DNA of 7,461 nt. Source: an uncultured Candidatus Melainabacteria bacterium (lineage in GTDB: Bacteria; Cyanobacteriota; Vampirovibrionia; Gastranaerophilales; Gastranaerophilaceae). The translations under genes and the position numbers were made by a program. The notes beneath the pieces are model-generated. The model had not been told where the DNA came from, ran no database searches, and worked only from the letters and a program-made list of their open reading frames with translations. The DNA lies in NCBI GenBank assembly GCA_946186335.1, contig CAMHMW010000089.1, positions 1-7,461 on the forward strand. The letters are read 5' to 3'. Shown piece by piece: positions 1 to 5,661 of this stretch; positions within the stretch are counted from its first letter, which is position 1; each line of letters begins with the position of its first letter.

Positions 1-19
1 CAACTAATCCGACTTTCAT
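1..19 (-). CDS. Start of an unidentified gene, cut by the window edge
   Basis: The minus strand reads ATG AAA GTC GGA TTA GTT at the left edge, giving MKVGLV before the window ends. It lies 62 bp after the stop of the 321-residue gene on the same strand, with only a weak G-run (ATGGG) as a possible ribosome site. MKVGLV-type starts are common in proteins beginning with a nucleotide-binding beta strand, such as GTPases or Rossmann-fold enzymes, but six residues cannot identify a family. It may be cotranscribed with the 321-residue gene, since I see no convincing terminator between them. Confidence 0.35.
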
Positions 20-81
20 AATAAACCCATTAATATTTTAATAATTAGATAAAAACCACTAAAAATAAATTTTGCTGATCA

Positions 82-1047
82 TCAAAACGGGATATCATCA
101 GGGTAATCATAATTTACAGATTTTGTATTATTAGTAGCAAATGTTTCTTTTTTACTTGCTTCAATTTTGTGCCAAAGTGTTTCTATGGCTTCTTTTTGTT
201 TTTGTAATTGCTCGTTTATTGCAATATTATCTTCTTTTGACAGATTTACGCCTGCAACTTTTTTATTAAACTTACTTACACACCTGCTGATAATTCTTTG
301 CTGCGGATTTGTAGAAATCAATGCGTAATCATCAGGAGTTAGCGCATTTTGTTCGTACAAATCACCTGCCTGTGAAATTCTCTGTTTAAACTCGCCAAAG
401 TGCTCATTATGAAATTCAACCGCCTCTTTTATATTAGCAAGCGAACGTTTAAAATGTTCAGGATTTCTTACTCCTGTTGAAAGGTATATATTAACATTTC
501 TTCTTTCCTGTTTTACATCAGAATAGGTACCTGTTAAACATGAAAGCTTACTTCTTCCCTCTCTCAACGCTTCAAACTTTTCTTTCAGTTTGTTTGGAAA
601 ATTCCGACCGTTTAAACCGTTATGTATATCCATCTGAAGTTGTTTATAGGCAGAATATGGCTCCTGCAGTTGTTTTGGAACAACAAAAAATTGTCTGATT
701 TCTTCTGCATATTTGGCAACTTCCGGCGTAACAAACCATTTTTGCGATTTTTTAAACAGATAGTTATATTCTTCCAGATTATTGTCTAACTCTCCAAGAT
801 GAAGCCGTTTTGCCTCTTTAAATTCAGCAGTATTGTATTTTGGAACACTAATATATCCCCACAGGGAATTTATAGCACTATCAAGTTTTTGGCGCAGTTT
901 ATAAATAATGTCTATTTGCGGTTTCTGTTCTTCCAAAAATGGCTTTGAAACCTCTTTTATTTCACCGACAATTCCCTTAATTTGTCTGTTTTTAATTCTT
1001 GTTCCGAAGGTTTGATTATTATTATCTGATACCGGTTGAACCTGCAT
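82..1047 (-). CDS. Uncharacterised helical protein ending in an SSB-like DDIPF tip
   Basis: I do not recognise a family for this 321-residue protein. It has no signal peptide or membrane segment and is highly charged and mostly helical by eye (about residues 25-165 and 195-300), rich in K, E, Q and N. It opens with a short polar leader and an N-rich TFG patch (residues 9-15), a style I associate with uncharacterised Gastranaerophilales proteins. The last residues, YPDDIPF after a flexible N/T/S linker (about 303-314), match the acidic C-terminal tip that SSB uses to bind its partner proteins. There is no OB-fold visible, so it is not SSB itself. The start is well supported: AAGGAG lies 5 bp upstream of the ATG. 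The gene ends with tandem stops, TGA TGA. It is transcribed divergently from the CstA gene. A role in DNA replication or repair is an inference from the tip alone. Confidence 0.8.
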   Translation of the reverse strand: MQVQPVSDNNNQTFGTRIKNRQIKGIVGEIKEVSKPFLEEQKPQIDIIYKLRQKLDSAINSLWGYISVPKYNTAEFKEAKRLHLGELDNNLEEYNYLFKKSQKWFVTPEVAKYAEEIRQFFVVPKQLQEPYSAYKQLQMDIHNGLNGRNFPNKLKEKFEALREGRSKLSCLTGTYSDVKQERRNVNIYLSTGVRNPEHFKRSLANIKEAVEFHNEHFGEFKQRISQAGDLYEQNALTPDDYALISTNPQQRIISRCVSKFNKKVAGVNLSKEDNIAINEQLQKQKEAIETLWHKIEASKKETFATNNTKSVNYDYPDDIPF

Positions 1048-1052
1048 AAGAA

Positions 1053-1058
1053 CTCCTT
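1053..1058 (-). promoter_or_regulatory. Strong Shine-Dalgarno for the 321-residue gene
   Basis: AAGGAG on the minus strand, 5 bp before the ATG at 1047. It fixes the start codon and contrasts with the divergent CstA gene, which has no such site. Confidence 0.75.
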
Positions 1059-1078
1059 TTTATGAAATATAATATCTT

Positions 1079-1084
1079 ATTATA
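1079..1084 (-). promoter_or_regulatory. Probable -10 element for the 321-residue gene
   Basis: A perfect TATAAT on the minus strand, about 31 bp before the ATG, would give a leader of roughly 25 nt carrying the Shine-Dalgarno. The best -35 at 17 bp spacing is TTTTTG, which is poor. In such AT-rich DNA the match could be chance. Confidence 0.4.
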
Positions 1085-1135
1085 TATTCGTTAGTATATC
1101 TCAAAAATTATTAAAAAATATTATAAAAATGAATT

Positions 1136-1157
1136 TGTTACAATATATGTTACAATA
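1136..1157 (+). promoter_or_regulatory. Tandem extended -10 elements abutting the cstA start
   Basis: The 10-mer TGTTACAATA occurs twice with a 12-bp period (1136-1145 and 1148-1157). Each copy has the extended -10 form TGnTACAAT. From the right-hand copy, transcription would begin about 6-7 bp downstream, at or next to the A of the CstA ATG at 1163. From the left-hand copy the leader would be about 12 nt. No good -35 hexamer sits at 16-18 bp, as expected for extended -10 promoters. The repeat could instead be an operator; its one-turn spacing would place two sites on the same DNA face. Confidence 0.45.
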
Positions 1158-1162
1158 ATACT

Positions 1163-2596
1163 ATGATTACATTTTTAGTCGGCATAGTAATATTGATTGC
1201 GGGATATGTTTTCTATTCAAGGTACATAGAAAAACTGTTTTCTCCTGATGACAGACTTACACCGGCTCATAAACATAACGACAAAATTGACTTTGTTCCG
1301 ATGTCAAAAGGTAGGAATGCACTTATTCACCTGTTAAATATTGCGGGTATGGGACCGATAATCGGTGCAATTCAGGGAATACTGTTTGGACCGATTGCGT
1401 TTATTTTAATTCCTCTGGGATGTATTTTGGCAGGCGGAGTTCATGATTATTTTGCGGGCATGCTGTCAATGCGTAACAAGGGTGCGCAAATTACCGGGCT
1501 TATTCACAAATATCTTGGGAAAAACGCTTTCAGAATTTTTATGGTTATAGTTTCGGTTATGCTGTTACTTTTGGCAACCGTTTTTGTCTATACTGCAGGA
1601 GATTTGTTTGCAGAGAGATTCTTCGGAATTAACGATTTTCCCATCCAAAATCCGACTGTGCTTATCACTTATATCGTAATTTTACTTTATTTTATTTTAG
1701 CAACACTGTTTCCGATAGACAAAATCATCGGGAAATTTTACCCTGTCCTTGCGGTTATGCTGATTTTAGGTACCGGACTGATTCTTGTCGGATTTTTTAT
1801 AAAAGGGGTAAATTTAGAGAATTTCAATTTTAGAAATTATAATCTTCATCCTCAGAATTTGCCGCTTATACCAATGTTTTTTATGACGGTAAGCTGCGGT
1901 TTGCTATCAGGATTTCATTCAACACAGGCAACAATTATATCAAGAACGGTAAACCATGAAAAAGACGGAAAACTCATTTTCTACGGGATGATGTGCTTGG
2001 AATCACTGATAGCACTAATTTGGGCGGCTGCCGCAATGGATGTGTACAGTCTTAATCTTGTTCCTGATAATATTGTCGGAACAGTTAATGTTGTTAATAT
2101 AATTGCTAATAAATTCGTACCGCTGAATATTGCATTTTTAGTCACTCTTGCAATAATAATACTCCCGATAACCTCAGGCGACACAGCATTAAGAGGACTG
2201 CGCATGACAATTGCTGATGCAATTAATCTTAAACAAGACAAAATTAGTAACCGCTTAATAATAGTAGTTCCGATAATTATTTGCGTACTCTCAATTTTAA
2301 TATGGGCAAAAACAAGCGCTGACAGTTTCTCTCTGATATGGAGGTATTTTACCTTCTTTAATCAGTTGATTGCAATTCCTGTACTGTTATGTGCAACTTT
2401 ATATCTGATGAAAGAAAAGAAAAATTATCTGGTAACACTAATACCTACTCTGTTTTATGTATTTATTACCATGTCATTTATTTTTAACCAGAAAATCGGA
2501 TTCAATTTACCGCTTTGGATTTCCGAAATTATTGCACTTATACTAACGATAGTAGTCTTAATTTACGTAAAAAAGAAATTACCAAAGTCTGAATAG
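1163..2596 (+). CDS. cstA: CstA-family carbon starvation transporter, short form
   Basis: This is a polytopic inner-membrane protein of the CstA family, whose characterised members import peptides or pyruvate. The 477 residues hold many hydrophobic segments, starting at residues 2-16 and ending at about 450-469. Family signatures visible: FVPMSKGRNALIHLLNIAG then GPIIG (44-68), GGVHDYFAGMLSMRNKG (91-107), GLLSGFHSTQATIISR (246-261), TSGDTALRGLRMTIAD (337-352) and WRYFTFFNQLIA (393-404). E. coli CstA is about 700 residues; this is the compact form of about 480 residues seen in many anaerobes, so it is not truncated. The start agrees with the family N-terminus, yet no Shine-Dalgarno precedes it, suggesting leaderless translation. 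The 3' end overlaps the convergent kinase-like gene by 18 bp. Substrate is not readable from sequence; the serine dehydratase genes nearby produce pyruvate but are on the other strand in a different unit. Confidence 0.93.
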   Translation: MITFLVGIVILIAGYVFYSRYIEKLFSPDDRLTPAHKHNDKIDFVPMSKGRNALIHLLNIAGMGPIIGAIQGILFGPIAFILIPLGCILAGGVHDYFAGMLSMRNKGAQITGLIHKYLGKNAFRIFMVIVSVMLLLLATVFVYTAGDLFAERFFGINDFPIQNPTVLITYIVILLYFILATLFPIDKIIGKFYPVLAVMLILGTGLILVGFFIKGVNLENFNFRNYNLHPQNLPLIPMFFMTVSCGLLSGFHSTQATIISRTVNHEKDGKLIFYGMMCLESLIALIWAAAAMDVYSLNLVPDNIVGTVNVVNIIANKFVPLNIAFLVTLAIIILPITSGDTALRGLRMTIADAINLKQDKISNRLIIVVPIIICVLSILIWAKTSADSFSLIWRYFTFFNQLIAIPVLLCATLYLMKEKKNYLVTLIPTLFYVFITMSFIFNQKIGFNLPLWISEIIALILTIVVLIYVKKKLPKSE

Positions 2597-3331
2597 CGTT
2601 TTAAGAAACGATTTAACAACGTCCATACCGACTGCCTTAACGGCACATTCATGGTCAAGAAGATAAACCGCCCCATTCTTTCCCCTGCCAAACTGCGAGA
2701 AATTTATTGCCCCGCAGTATAAATCTTCATTCCTATAATCAACAAGCCTATAACCAAGCTCTTTCATTCGTTTTAGTAAAGTTTTCACTTCTGATTTATT
2801 TATATCACCCTGAGTAGCCTTTTCTTCGTAATAATAATAAAAATTGCCGTCAGGAAGCACTTTCCCCGATTTTTCAACAGGTATATCGAACGGCTGAATT
2901 TCACGTCCGTCTTTAAATTGATTACCGTTTGAAAATTTCAATGCCTTACCATCCTCAGTTTCAAAAACAATTGAAATTTTACCTAAACCAAGCAATGATT
3001 TGACTTTAACATCCTCAAATTCAGAACTTTTTGAAATTTCTTTCCCCAGTTGAACAAGATTTTTAAAAACTCTACCGTTAAGCAAAAATATTTCATCAGA
3101 AATTTTTGCATTATTTTTCAACACAAAAATTGCTGTATCTAGTCTGTTGGGTTCTGCGAACTCAACTGATTTCAAAAAATTATTAGAATAAATAATCTTA
3201 GTGTGCGAATTTGACACAACAACATCAGGTGCCTGCATTTTGGCAGCTGCCTCAGCCTTTTCACGTTCAAGGCGCACCTCTTTGTTTTTCATAACCTGTA
3301 TAAATATTTCGGGAGTAATTGTTATAGTCAT
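2579..3331 (-). CDS. Uncharacterised protein with faint kinase-like landmarks
   Basis: I cannot assign this 250-residue protein to a named family. No signal peptide or membrane segment is visible; residues 15-31 are a charged helix. The C-terminal half has, in kinase order: a glycine-containing beta hairpin LLGLGKISIVFE (113-124), a lysine in ALKF (K132) where the ATP-binding lysine would lie, an aromatic hinge-like strand YYYYEEKA (165-172), a helix followed by LVDYRNEDLY (196-205) resembling a catalytic loop, and VYLLDHE (222-228), where D226 could act as the metal-binding Asp. The layout resembles small bacterial effector kinases or aminoglycoside phosphotransferases, but there is no canonical HRD or DFG, so it may be a pseudokinase or unrelated. 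The first ATG has no good Shine-Dalgarno (GAG only 1 bp away). Met14, preceded by CAGG, is an alternative. It converges on and overlaps cstA. Confidence 0.75.
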   Translation of the reverse strand: MTITITPEIFIQVMKNKEVRLEREKAEAAAKMQAPDVVVSNSHTKIIYSNNFLKSVEFAEPNRLDTAIFVLKNNAKISDEIFLLNGRVFKNLVQLGKEISKSSEFEDVKVKSLLGLGKISIVFETEDGKALKFSNGNQFKDGREIQPFDIPVEKSGKVLPDGNFYYYYEEKATQGDINKSEVKTLLKRMKELGYRLVDYRNEDLYCGAINFSQFGRGKNGAVYLLDHECAVKAVGMDVVKSFLKTLFRLW

Positions 3332-3344
3332 ACTCTAATAATAT

Positions 3345-3364
3345 GCAAAAAAAATATTTTTTGC
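3345..3364 (-). other. A/T hairpin in the leader of the kinase-like gene
   Basis: GCAAAAAA and TTTTTTGC face each other across a 4-base loop, an 8-bp stem 13 bp upstream of the ATG at 3331. It lies inside the predicted leader and could mask or position the start region. The stem is weak (two G-C pairs), so it may be only a by-product of A/T runs. Confidence 0.25.
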
Positions 3365-3395
3365 TATATTAAGAAATATTAACAAGAAAAATCAA

Positions 3396-3404
3396 ATTAT
3401 ATCA
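3396..3404 (-). promoter_or_regulatory. Extended -10 promoter for the kinase-like gene
   Basis: The minus strand reads TGATATAAT, a perfect TATAAT with the TGn extension. No clear -35 lies 16-18 bp upstream. Transcription would begin near 3389, giving a leader of about 58 nt that contains the A/T hairpin at 3345-3364. Confidence 0.5.
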
Positions 3405-3454
3405 AGGGTTTTGAGTGATAACTAACAAATAATATTTATAAACTAAACAAAAAT

Positions 3455-3483
3455 TTGACATAACTGTAAAAAAATTATATACT
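3455..3483 (+). promoter_or_regulatory. Near-consensus sigma-70 promoter, plus strand
   Basis: TTGACA at 3455-3460, a 17-bp spacer and TATACT at 3478-3483 (one mismatch from TATAAT). This is the best promoter-like sequence in the window. It points rightward into a stretch with no plus-strand gene and ends about 75 bp before a hairpin plus T-run, so it probably drives a short non-coding transcript. Confidence 0.7.
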
Positions 3484-3489
3484 ACTCTT

Positions 3490-3580
3490 GTAGTAAGTTA
3501 TTTGAAACTCTTTATCTTCTTCTTTTGATAATATAAATATTACTATGACGCACAACGACTCTCATTTGAGAGTCCTTTTT
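3490..3580 (+). ncRNA. Candidate small RNA, about 90 nt, of unknown family
   Basis: The boundaries are inferred: start about 7 bp after the TATACT at 3478-3483, end in the T-run at 3576-3580. The RNA would be about 91 nt. TAGTAA (3491-3496) can pair with TTACTA (3540-3545). Within that, TTATC (3512-3516) can pair with GATAA (3527-3531), exposing a pyrimidine-rich loop. The 3' part is the terminator hairpin. No convincing open frame with a ribosome site is present. It ends 2 bp short of the sdaAA stop codon on the opposite strand, so it overlaps only the 3' untranslated region of that operon. I recognise no known RNA family. A chance promoter/terminator pair is the main alternative. Confidence 0.5.
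3557..3580 (+). terminator. Rho-independent terminator, plus strand
   Basis: A perfect 7-bp stem, GACTCTC and GAGAGTC, closes a 4-base loop ATTT and is followed by CTTTTT. The T-run exists only in the plus-strand direction. Read on the minus strand, after sdaAA, the same hairpin is followed by GTTGTGCG and would be a poor intrinsic terminator. It therefore most likely ends the short plus-strand transcript rather than the serine dehydratase operon. Confidence 0.7.
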
Positions 3581-3581
3581 A

Positions 3582-4454
3582 TTATCCGAATATCTTTTGC
3601 TGAACTTTTACAGCGGTTTGTGTGACCGCAAGACCTGCCTGTGAACTTTCTTTTAAAGTCGGTGACATTAAAGCACCGGTTTGCTCCATTGCATCTATCA
3701 CTTCATCCGGCGGGATTTTGGATTCAACATTAGCCAGTGCAAGTTCGGCAGCAGTGACAGAATGAATAGCCATAAAAGGATTACGCTTTACACATGGAAC
3801 TTCAACCAGACCCGCAACGGGGTCACATGTCAAACCTAAAATATTTTTAATTGCTAGAGCGCAGGCATGAATTATTTGAGAAACATGACCACCTCTCAGT
3901 GTACAAATTGCAGCAGCACTCATAGCTGCAGCCGTACCGCATTCAGCTTGACAACCTGCGACAGCACCTGCTATGGCAACTTTTGCGGATATAATTCTGC
4001 CTATTTCACCTGCGGTTATAAGAGCATTTATCTGTTCTTCTTCTGTATAATTGTAAAACTCTGATATTGCAACAATTGTAGAAGGCAGAATACCGCATGA
4101 ACCGGCTGTCGGGCATGCCACAATTTTTCCCATTCTGATATTTTCTTCACTTGTTGCAAGAGCATATTCGATAATTTTTTCAAATAACTTACCAAACATT
4201 GCGGGTTTTGTTGAAAATTTTGACTGAACTCTGAGACAGTCAGTTCCGCACATACCGCTCATTGAAGGTTCATTACTGGACATCCCTGCATCTATTGCTT
4301 CTTTCATTGCATCCAAACTGCGTTTTGCAAAATTTCTAACATCTTCAATGGTAATATCAGCAGAAAAAGCAGTATTTTCCTGTGCAATTTCAAATATTTC
4401 CTTCCCGGATTGTATGCACTCAGTTTTTAACTGTTCAAATGTATTTATTTCCAT
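3582..4454 (-). CDS. sdaAA: L-serine dehydratase, iron-sulfur type, alpha subunit
   Basis: With the beta subunit this cytoplasmic enzyme deaminates L-serine to pyruvate and ammonia, using an oxygen-sensitive [4Fe-4S] cluster instead of pyridoxal phosphate. At 290 residues it has the usual alpha-subunit length. Expected signatures are present: SGMCGTDCLRVQ (66-77), ACPTAGSCGILPS (113-125), AGCQAECGTAAAMSAAA (166-182) and LTCDPVAGLVEVPCVKRN (208-225). By analogy with the Legionella enzyme, C168, C210 and C221 should bind the cluster; the C-x10-C spacing of the last two is retained. It is the last gene of the operon, 2 bp after the sdaAB stop, with a modest GGAA ribosome site formed by the final codons of sdaAB, so coupling between subunits is likely. 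No terminator with a T-run follows on this strand. Confidence 0.96.
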   Translation of the reverse strand: MEINTFEQLKTECIQSGKEIFEIAQENTAFSADITIEDVRNFAKRSLDAMKEAIDAGMSSNEPSMSGMCGTDCLRVQSKFSTKPAMFGKLFEKIIEYALATSEENIRMGKIVACPTAGSCGILPSTIVAISEFYNYTEEEQINALITAGEIGRIISAKVAIAGAVAGCQAECGTAAAMSAAAICTLRGGHVSQIIHACALAIKNILGLTCDPVAGLVEVPCVKRNPFMAIHSVTAAELALANVESKIPPDEVIDAMEQTGALMSPTLKESSQAGLAVTQTAVKVQQKIFG

Positions 4455-4456
4455 AA

Positions 4457-5125
4457 TTATTGTTCCAATTTTTCTATATAACTAACAAAATATACATCAG
4501 GAATTTCCTGAATAGTCTCCAGAATTTCCGCATCGATATCACCATCAATACCGATTACCATAGAGGCTTCCTGCCCTTTTGCATTTCTGTCGCAATTCAA
4601 AAACGCAATATTCAAATTATGATATTGCAAAATTGAACTTACCTGAGAAATCATCCCGGGCATATCTCTGTACACCAGCAGAATAGTATTAAATTTGCCG
4701 GTCAGTTTAACATTAAAATCATCAATTTTACGAATAACAATTTCACCCGCACCTACCGATTCTCCCTGAATTTTCATCTCAATATCGCCTATAAACGTTA
4801 TATCAACCGAATTAGGATGGCGTTTAAAATTATCTGCGTACTCAAATTCATATTCTATCTCTGCTGAAATTTCATCCTCAAAAATATTTTTTATCCGTCT
4901 GTCATCAACATTTAGCCCAAGAACACCTGCCAACAAACCTTTTTCTGTACCGTGACCTTTTCCTGTATGGGCATAGGAATTATATAGTTTAAAGGTCACT
5001 TTTTTAATATCATTCTTATAAATATTTCTAGCCAACAAACCCAAACGTACAGCACCTGCGGTATGAGAACTTGACGGACCTATCATGACAGGAGAAATTA
5101 TATCAAACAGTGTTGTCTTTTTCAT
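4457..5125 (-). CDS. sdaAB: L-serine dehydratase, iron-sulfur type, beta subunit (ACT domain)
   Basis: This is the partner of the alpha subunit in two-chain, Fe-S L-serine dehydratases, and 222 residues is typical. The N-terminal domain starts FDIISPVMIGPSSSHTAG (7-24), the hallmark SSSHT substrate-binding loop, and continues with YAHTGKGHGT (51-60). The C-terminal ACT domain spans about 147-218, beginning LLVYRDMPGMISQVSSIL (149-166); in relatives this domain tends to be regulatory or structural. The start is fixed by AGGAG 8 bp upstream, which lies inside the last codons (Glu-Gly-Glu) of the preceding 77-residue gene. The ATG follows that gene's stop with no gap, a strong sign of translational coupling. 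It is followed 2 bp later by sdaAA. Confidence 0.96.
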   Translation of the reverse strand: MKKTTLFDIISPVMIGPSSSHTAGAVRLGLLARNIYKNDIKKVTFKLYNSYAHTGKGHGTEKGLLAGVLGLNVDDRRIKNIFEDEISAEIEYEFEYADNFKRHPNSVDITFIGDIEMKIQGESVGAGEIVIRKIDDFNVKLTGKFNTILLVYRDMPGMISQVSSILQYHNLNIAFLNCDRNAKGQEASMVIGIDGDIDAEILETIQEIPDVYFVSYIEKLEQ

Positions 5126-5359
5126 TTAATATTCTCCTTCAAGATTTTTTTTGATTTGTTCATTCATCAATGTCTTAGAATTCTGAATTTCTTCAAGTTT
5201 GTCATCCACAACTTGCTGTTTTGTTTTTAACTGCTTTGCATCCTCCGCAAACGGATTAGAACGTCCGTATTGATTATGAAAACAGGTATAATAAACAACA
5301 AGAATTATAATAATAACAAATATTAATTCAACTGCCCCAAATGCTCTTCTTAATTTCAT
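5126..5359 (-). CDS. Small prepilin-like protein, one membrane helix plus coiled coil
   Basis: This 77-residue protein begins MKLRRA|FGAVEL followed by a hydrophobic run to about residue 23. Read with cleavage after Ala6, this gives Phe at +1 and Glu at +5, the two hallmark positions of type IV prepilins and pseudopilins processed by PilD, with Ala rather than Gly at -1. The rest (about 37-74) is a charged, K/Q/E-rich helix with no globular pilin domain, so it is far shorter than a normal pilin. It could be a minor pseudopilin-like anchor or simply an N-terminally anchored coiled-coil protein. AAGG (5366-5369), 6 bp upstream, overlaps the last codon of the 98-residue gene. It sits 3 bp after that gene and directly abuts sdaAB. 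Confidence 0.75.
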   Translation of the reverse strand: MKLRRAFGAVELIFVIIIILVVYYTCFHNQYGRSNPFAEDAKQLKTKQQVVDDKLEEIQNSKTLMNEQIKKNLEGEY

Positions 5360-5362
5360 AAT

Positions 5363-5659
5363 TTACCTTAATTTATTCTTTGTGATATACGTTAAAACCG
5401 CATCATCTTCATCTGTCGAATCTGCAAGACTATATCTGTTAAGTTTATAATCTTTAATTTTTTGAGAAACAAAAAATCTGTTATATAAGGATAATCCGAC
5501 AAAGAGCATAACCGTAAAAAACACTATTCCGAACAATACAAGAGTATAGTTTGAAACAGGTTCCGAGAGCGATTTTAAATTAAATGCAAATGCACTGTTT
5601 GCGGATAACAACTCCGCAAATAGTACACCTGATAATATATTTTTAAACAAATTTTTCAA
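5363..5659 (-). CDS. Small exported or membrane protein with a TTG start, function unknown
   Basis: The 98 residues open with a signal peptide: a KNLFKN charged start, a hydrophobic core and an AFA|F-type cleavage site at about residue 25. A second hydrophobic segment spans about 38-58, followed by a roughly 40-residue polar tail containing an acidic patch (STDEDD, 81-86). Mature topology would be a short outside segment, one membrane helix and a cytoplasmic tail. The start codon is TTG (shown as Met), supported by AGAGGAA (5665-5671) 5 bp upstream, formed by the Thr-Glu-Glu codons at the end of the ribonuclease gene; the gap to that gene is 2 bp. The single helix plus tail is reminiscent of small subunits of membrane complexes, but I cannot name a family. 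Confidence 0.75.
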   Translation of the reverse strand: MKNLFKNILSGVLFAELLSANSAFAFNLKSLSEPVSNYTLVLFGIVFFTVMLFVGLSLYNRFFVSQKIKDYKLNRYSLADSTDEDDAVLTYITKNKLR

Positions 5660-5661
5660 AT

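Noticed and set aside
1981..2241. Minus-strand open frame inside cstA
   Set aside because: It is a shadow of well-conserved CstA sequence (including the TSGDTALRG region), with no start signals.
2597..2610. CGTTT-TAAG-AAACG hairpin just after cstA
   Set aside because: It has a 5-bp stem with only two G-C pairs and no T-run, and it lies within the coding sequence of the convergent gene. It is too weak to call a terminator.
3502..3528. TTG-initiated 8-codon frame rich in Phe inside the candidate sRNA, resembling an attenuator leader peptide
   Set aside because: There is no Shine-Dalgarno, the start is TTG, and no plus-strand gene lies downstream of the terminator to be attenuated.
3557..3574. 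The same hairpin as a terminator for the sdaAA operon (minus strand)
   Set aside because: On the minus strand the stem is followed by GTTGTGCG, not a T-run, so an intrinsic terminator in that direction is not supported.
3545..3625. 26-codon plus-strand open frame beginning at an ATG before the terminator hairpin
   Set aside because: It runs through the terminator and into the antisense of sdaAA, and has no ribosome site, so it is not a credible gene.
3867..4064. Cys/Ser/Thr-rich plus-strand open frame opposite sdaAA
   Set aside because: It is the antisense of conserved Ala/Gly/Cys-rich sdaAA coding sequence, with no ribosome site or recognisable domain.
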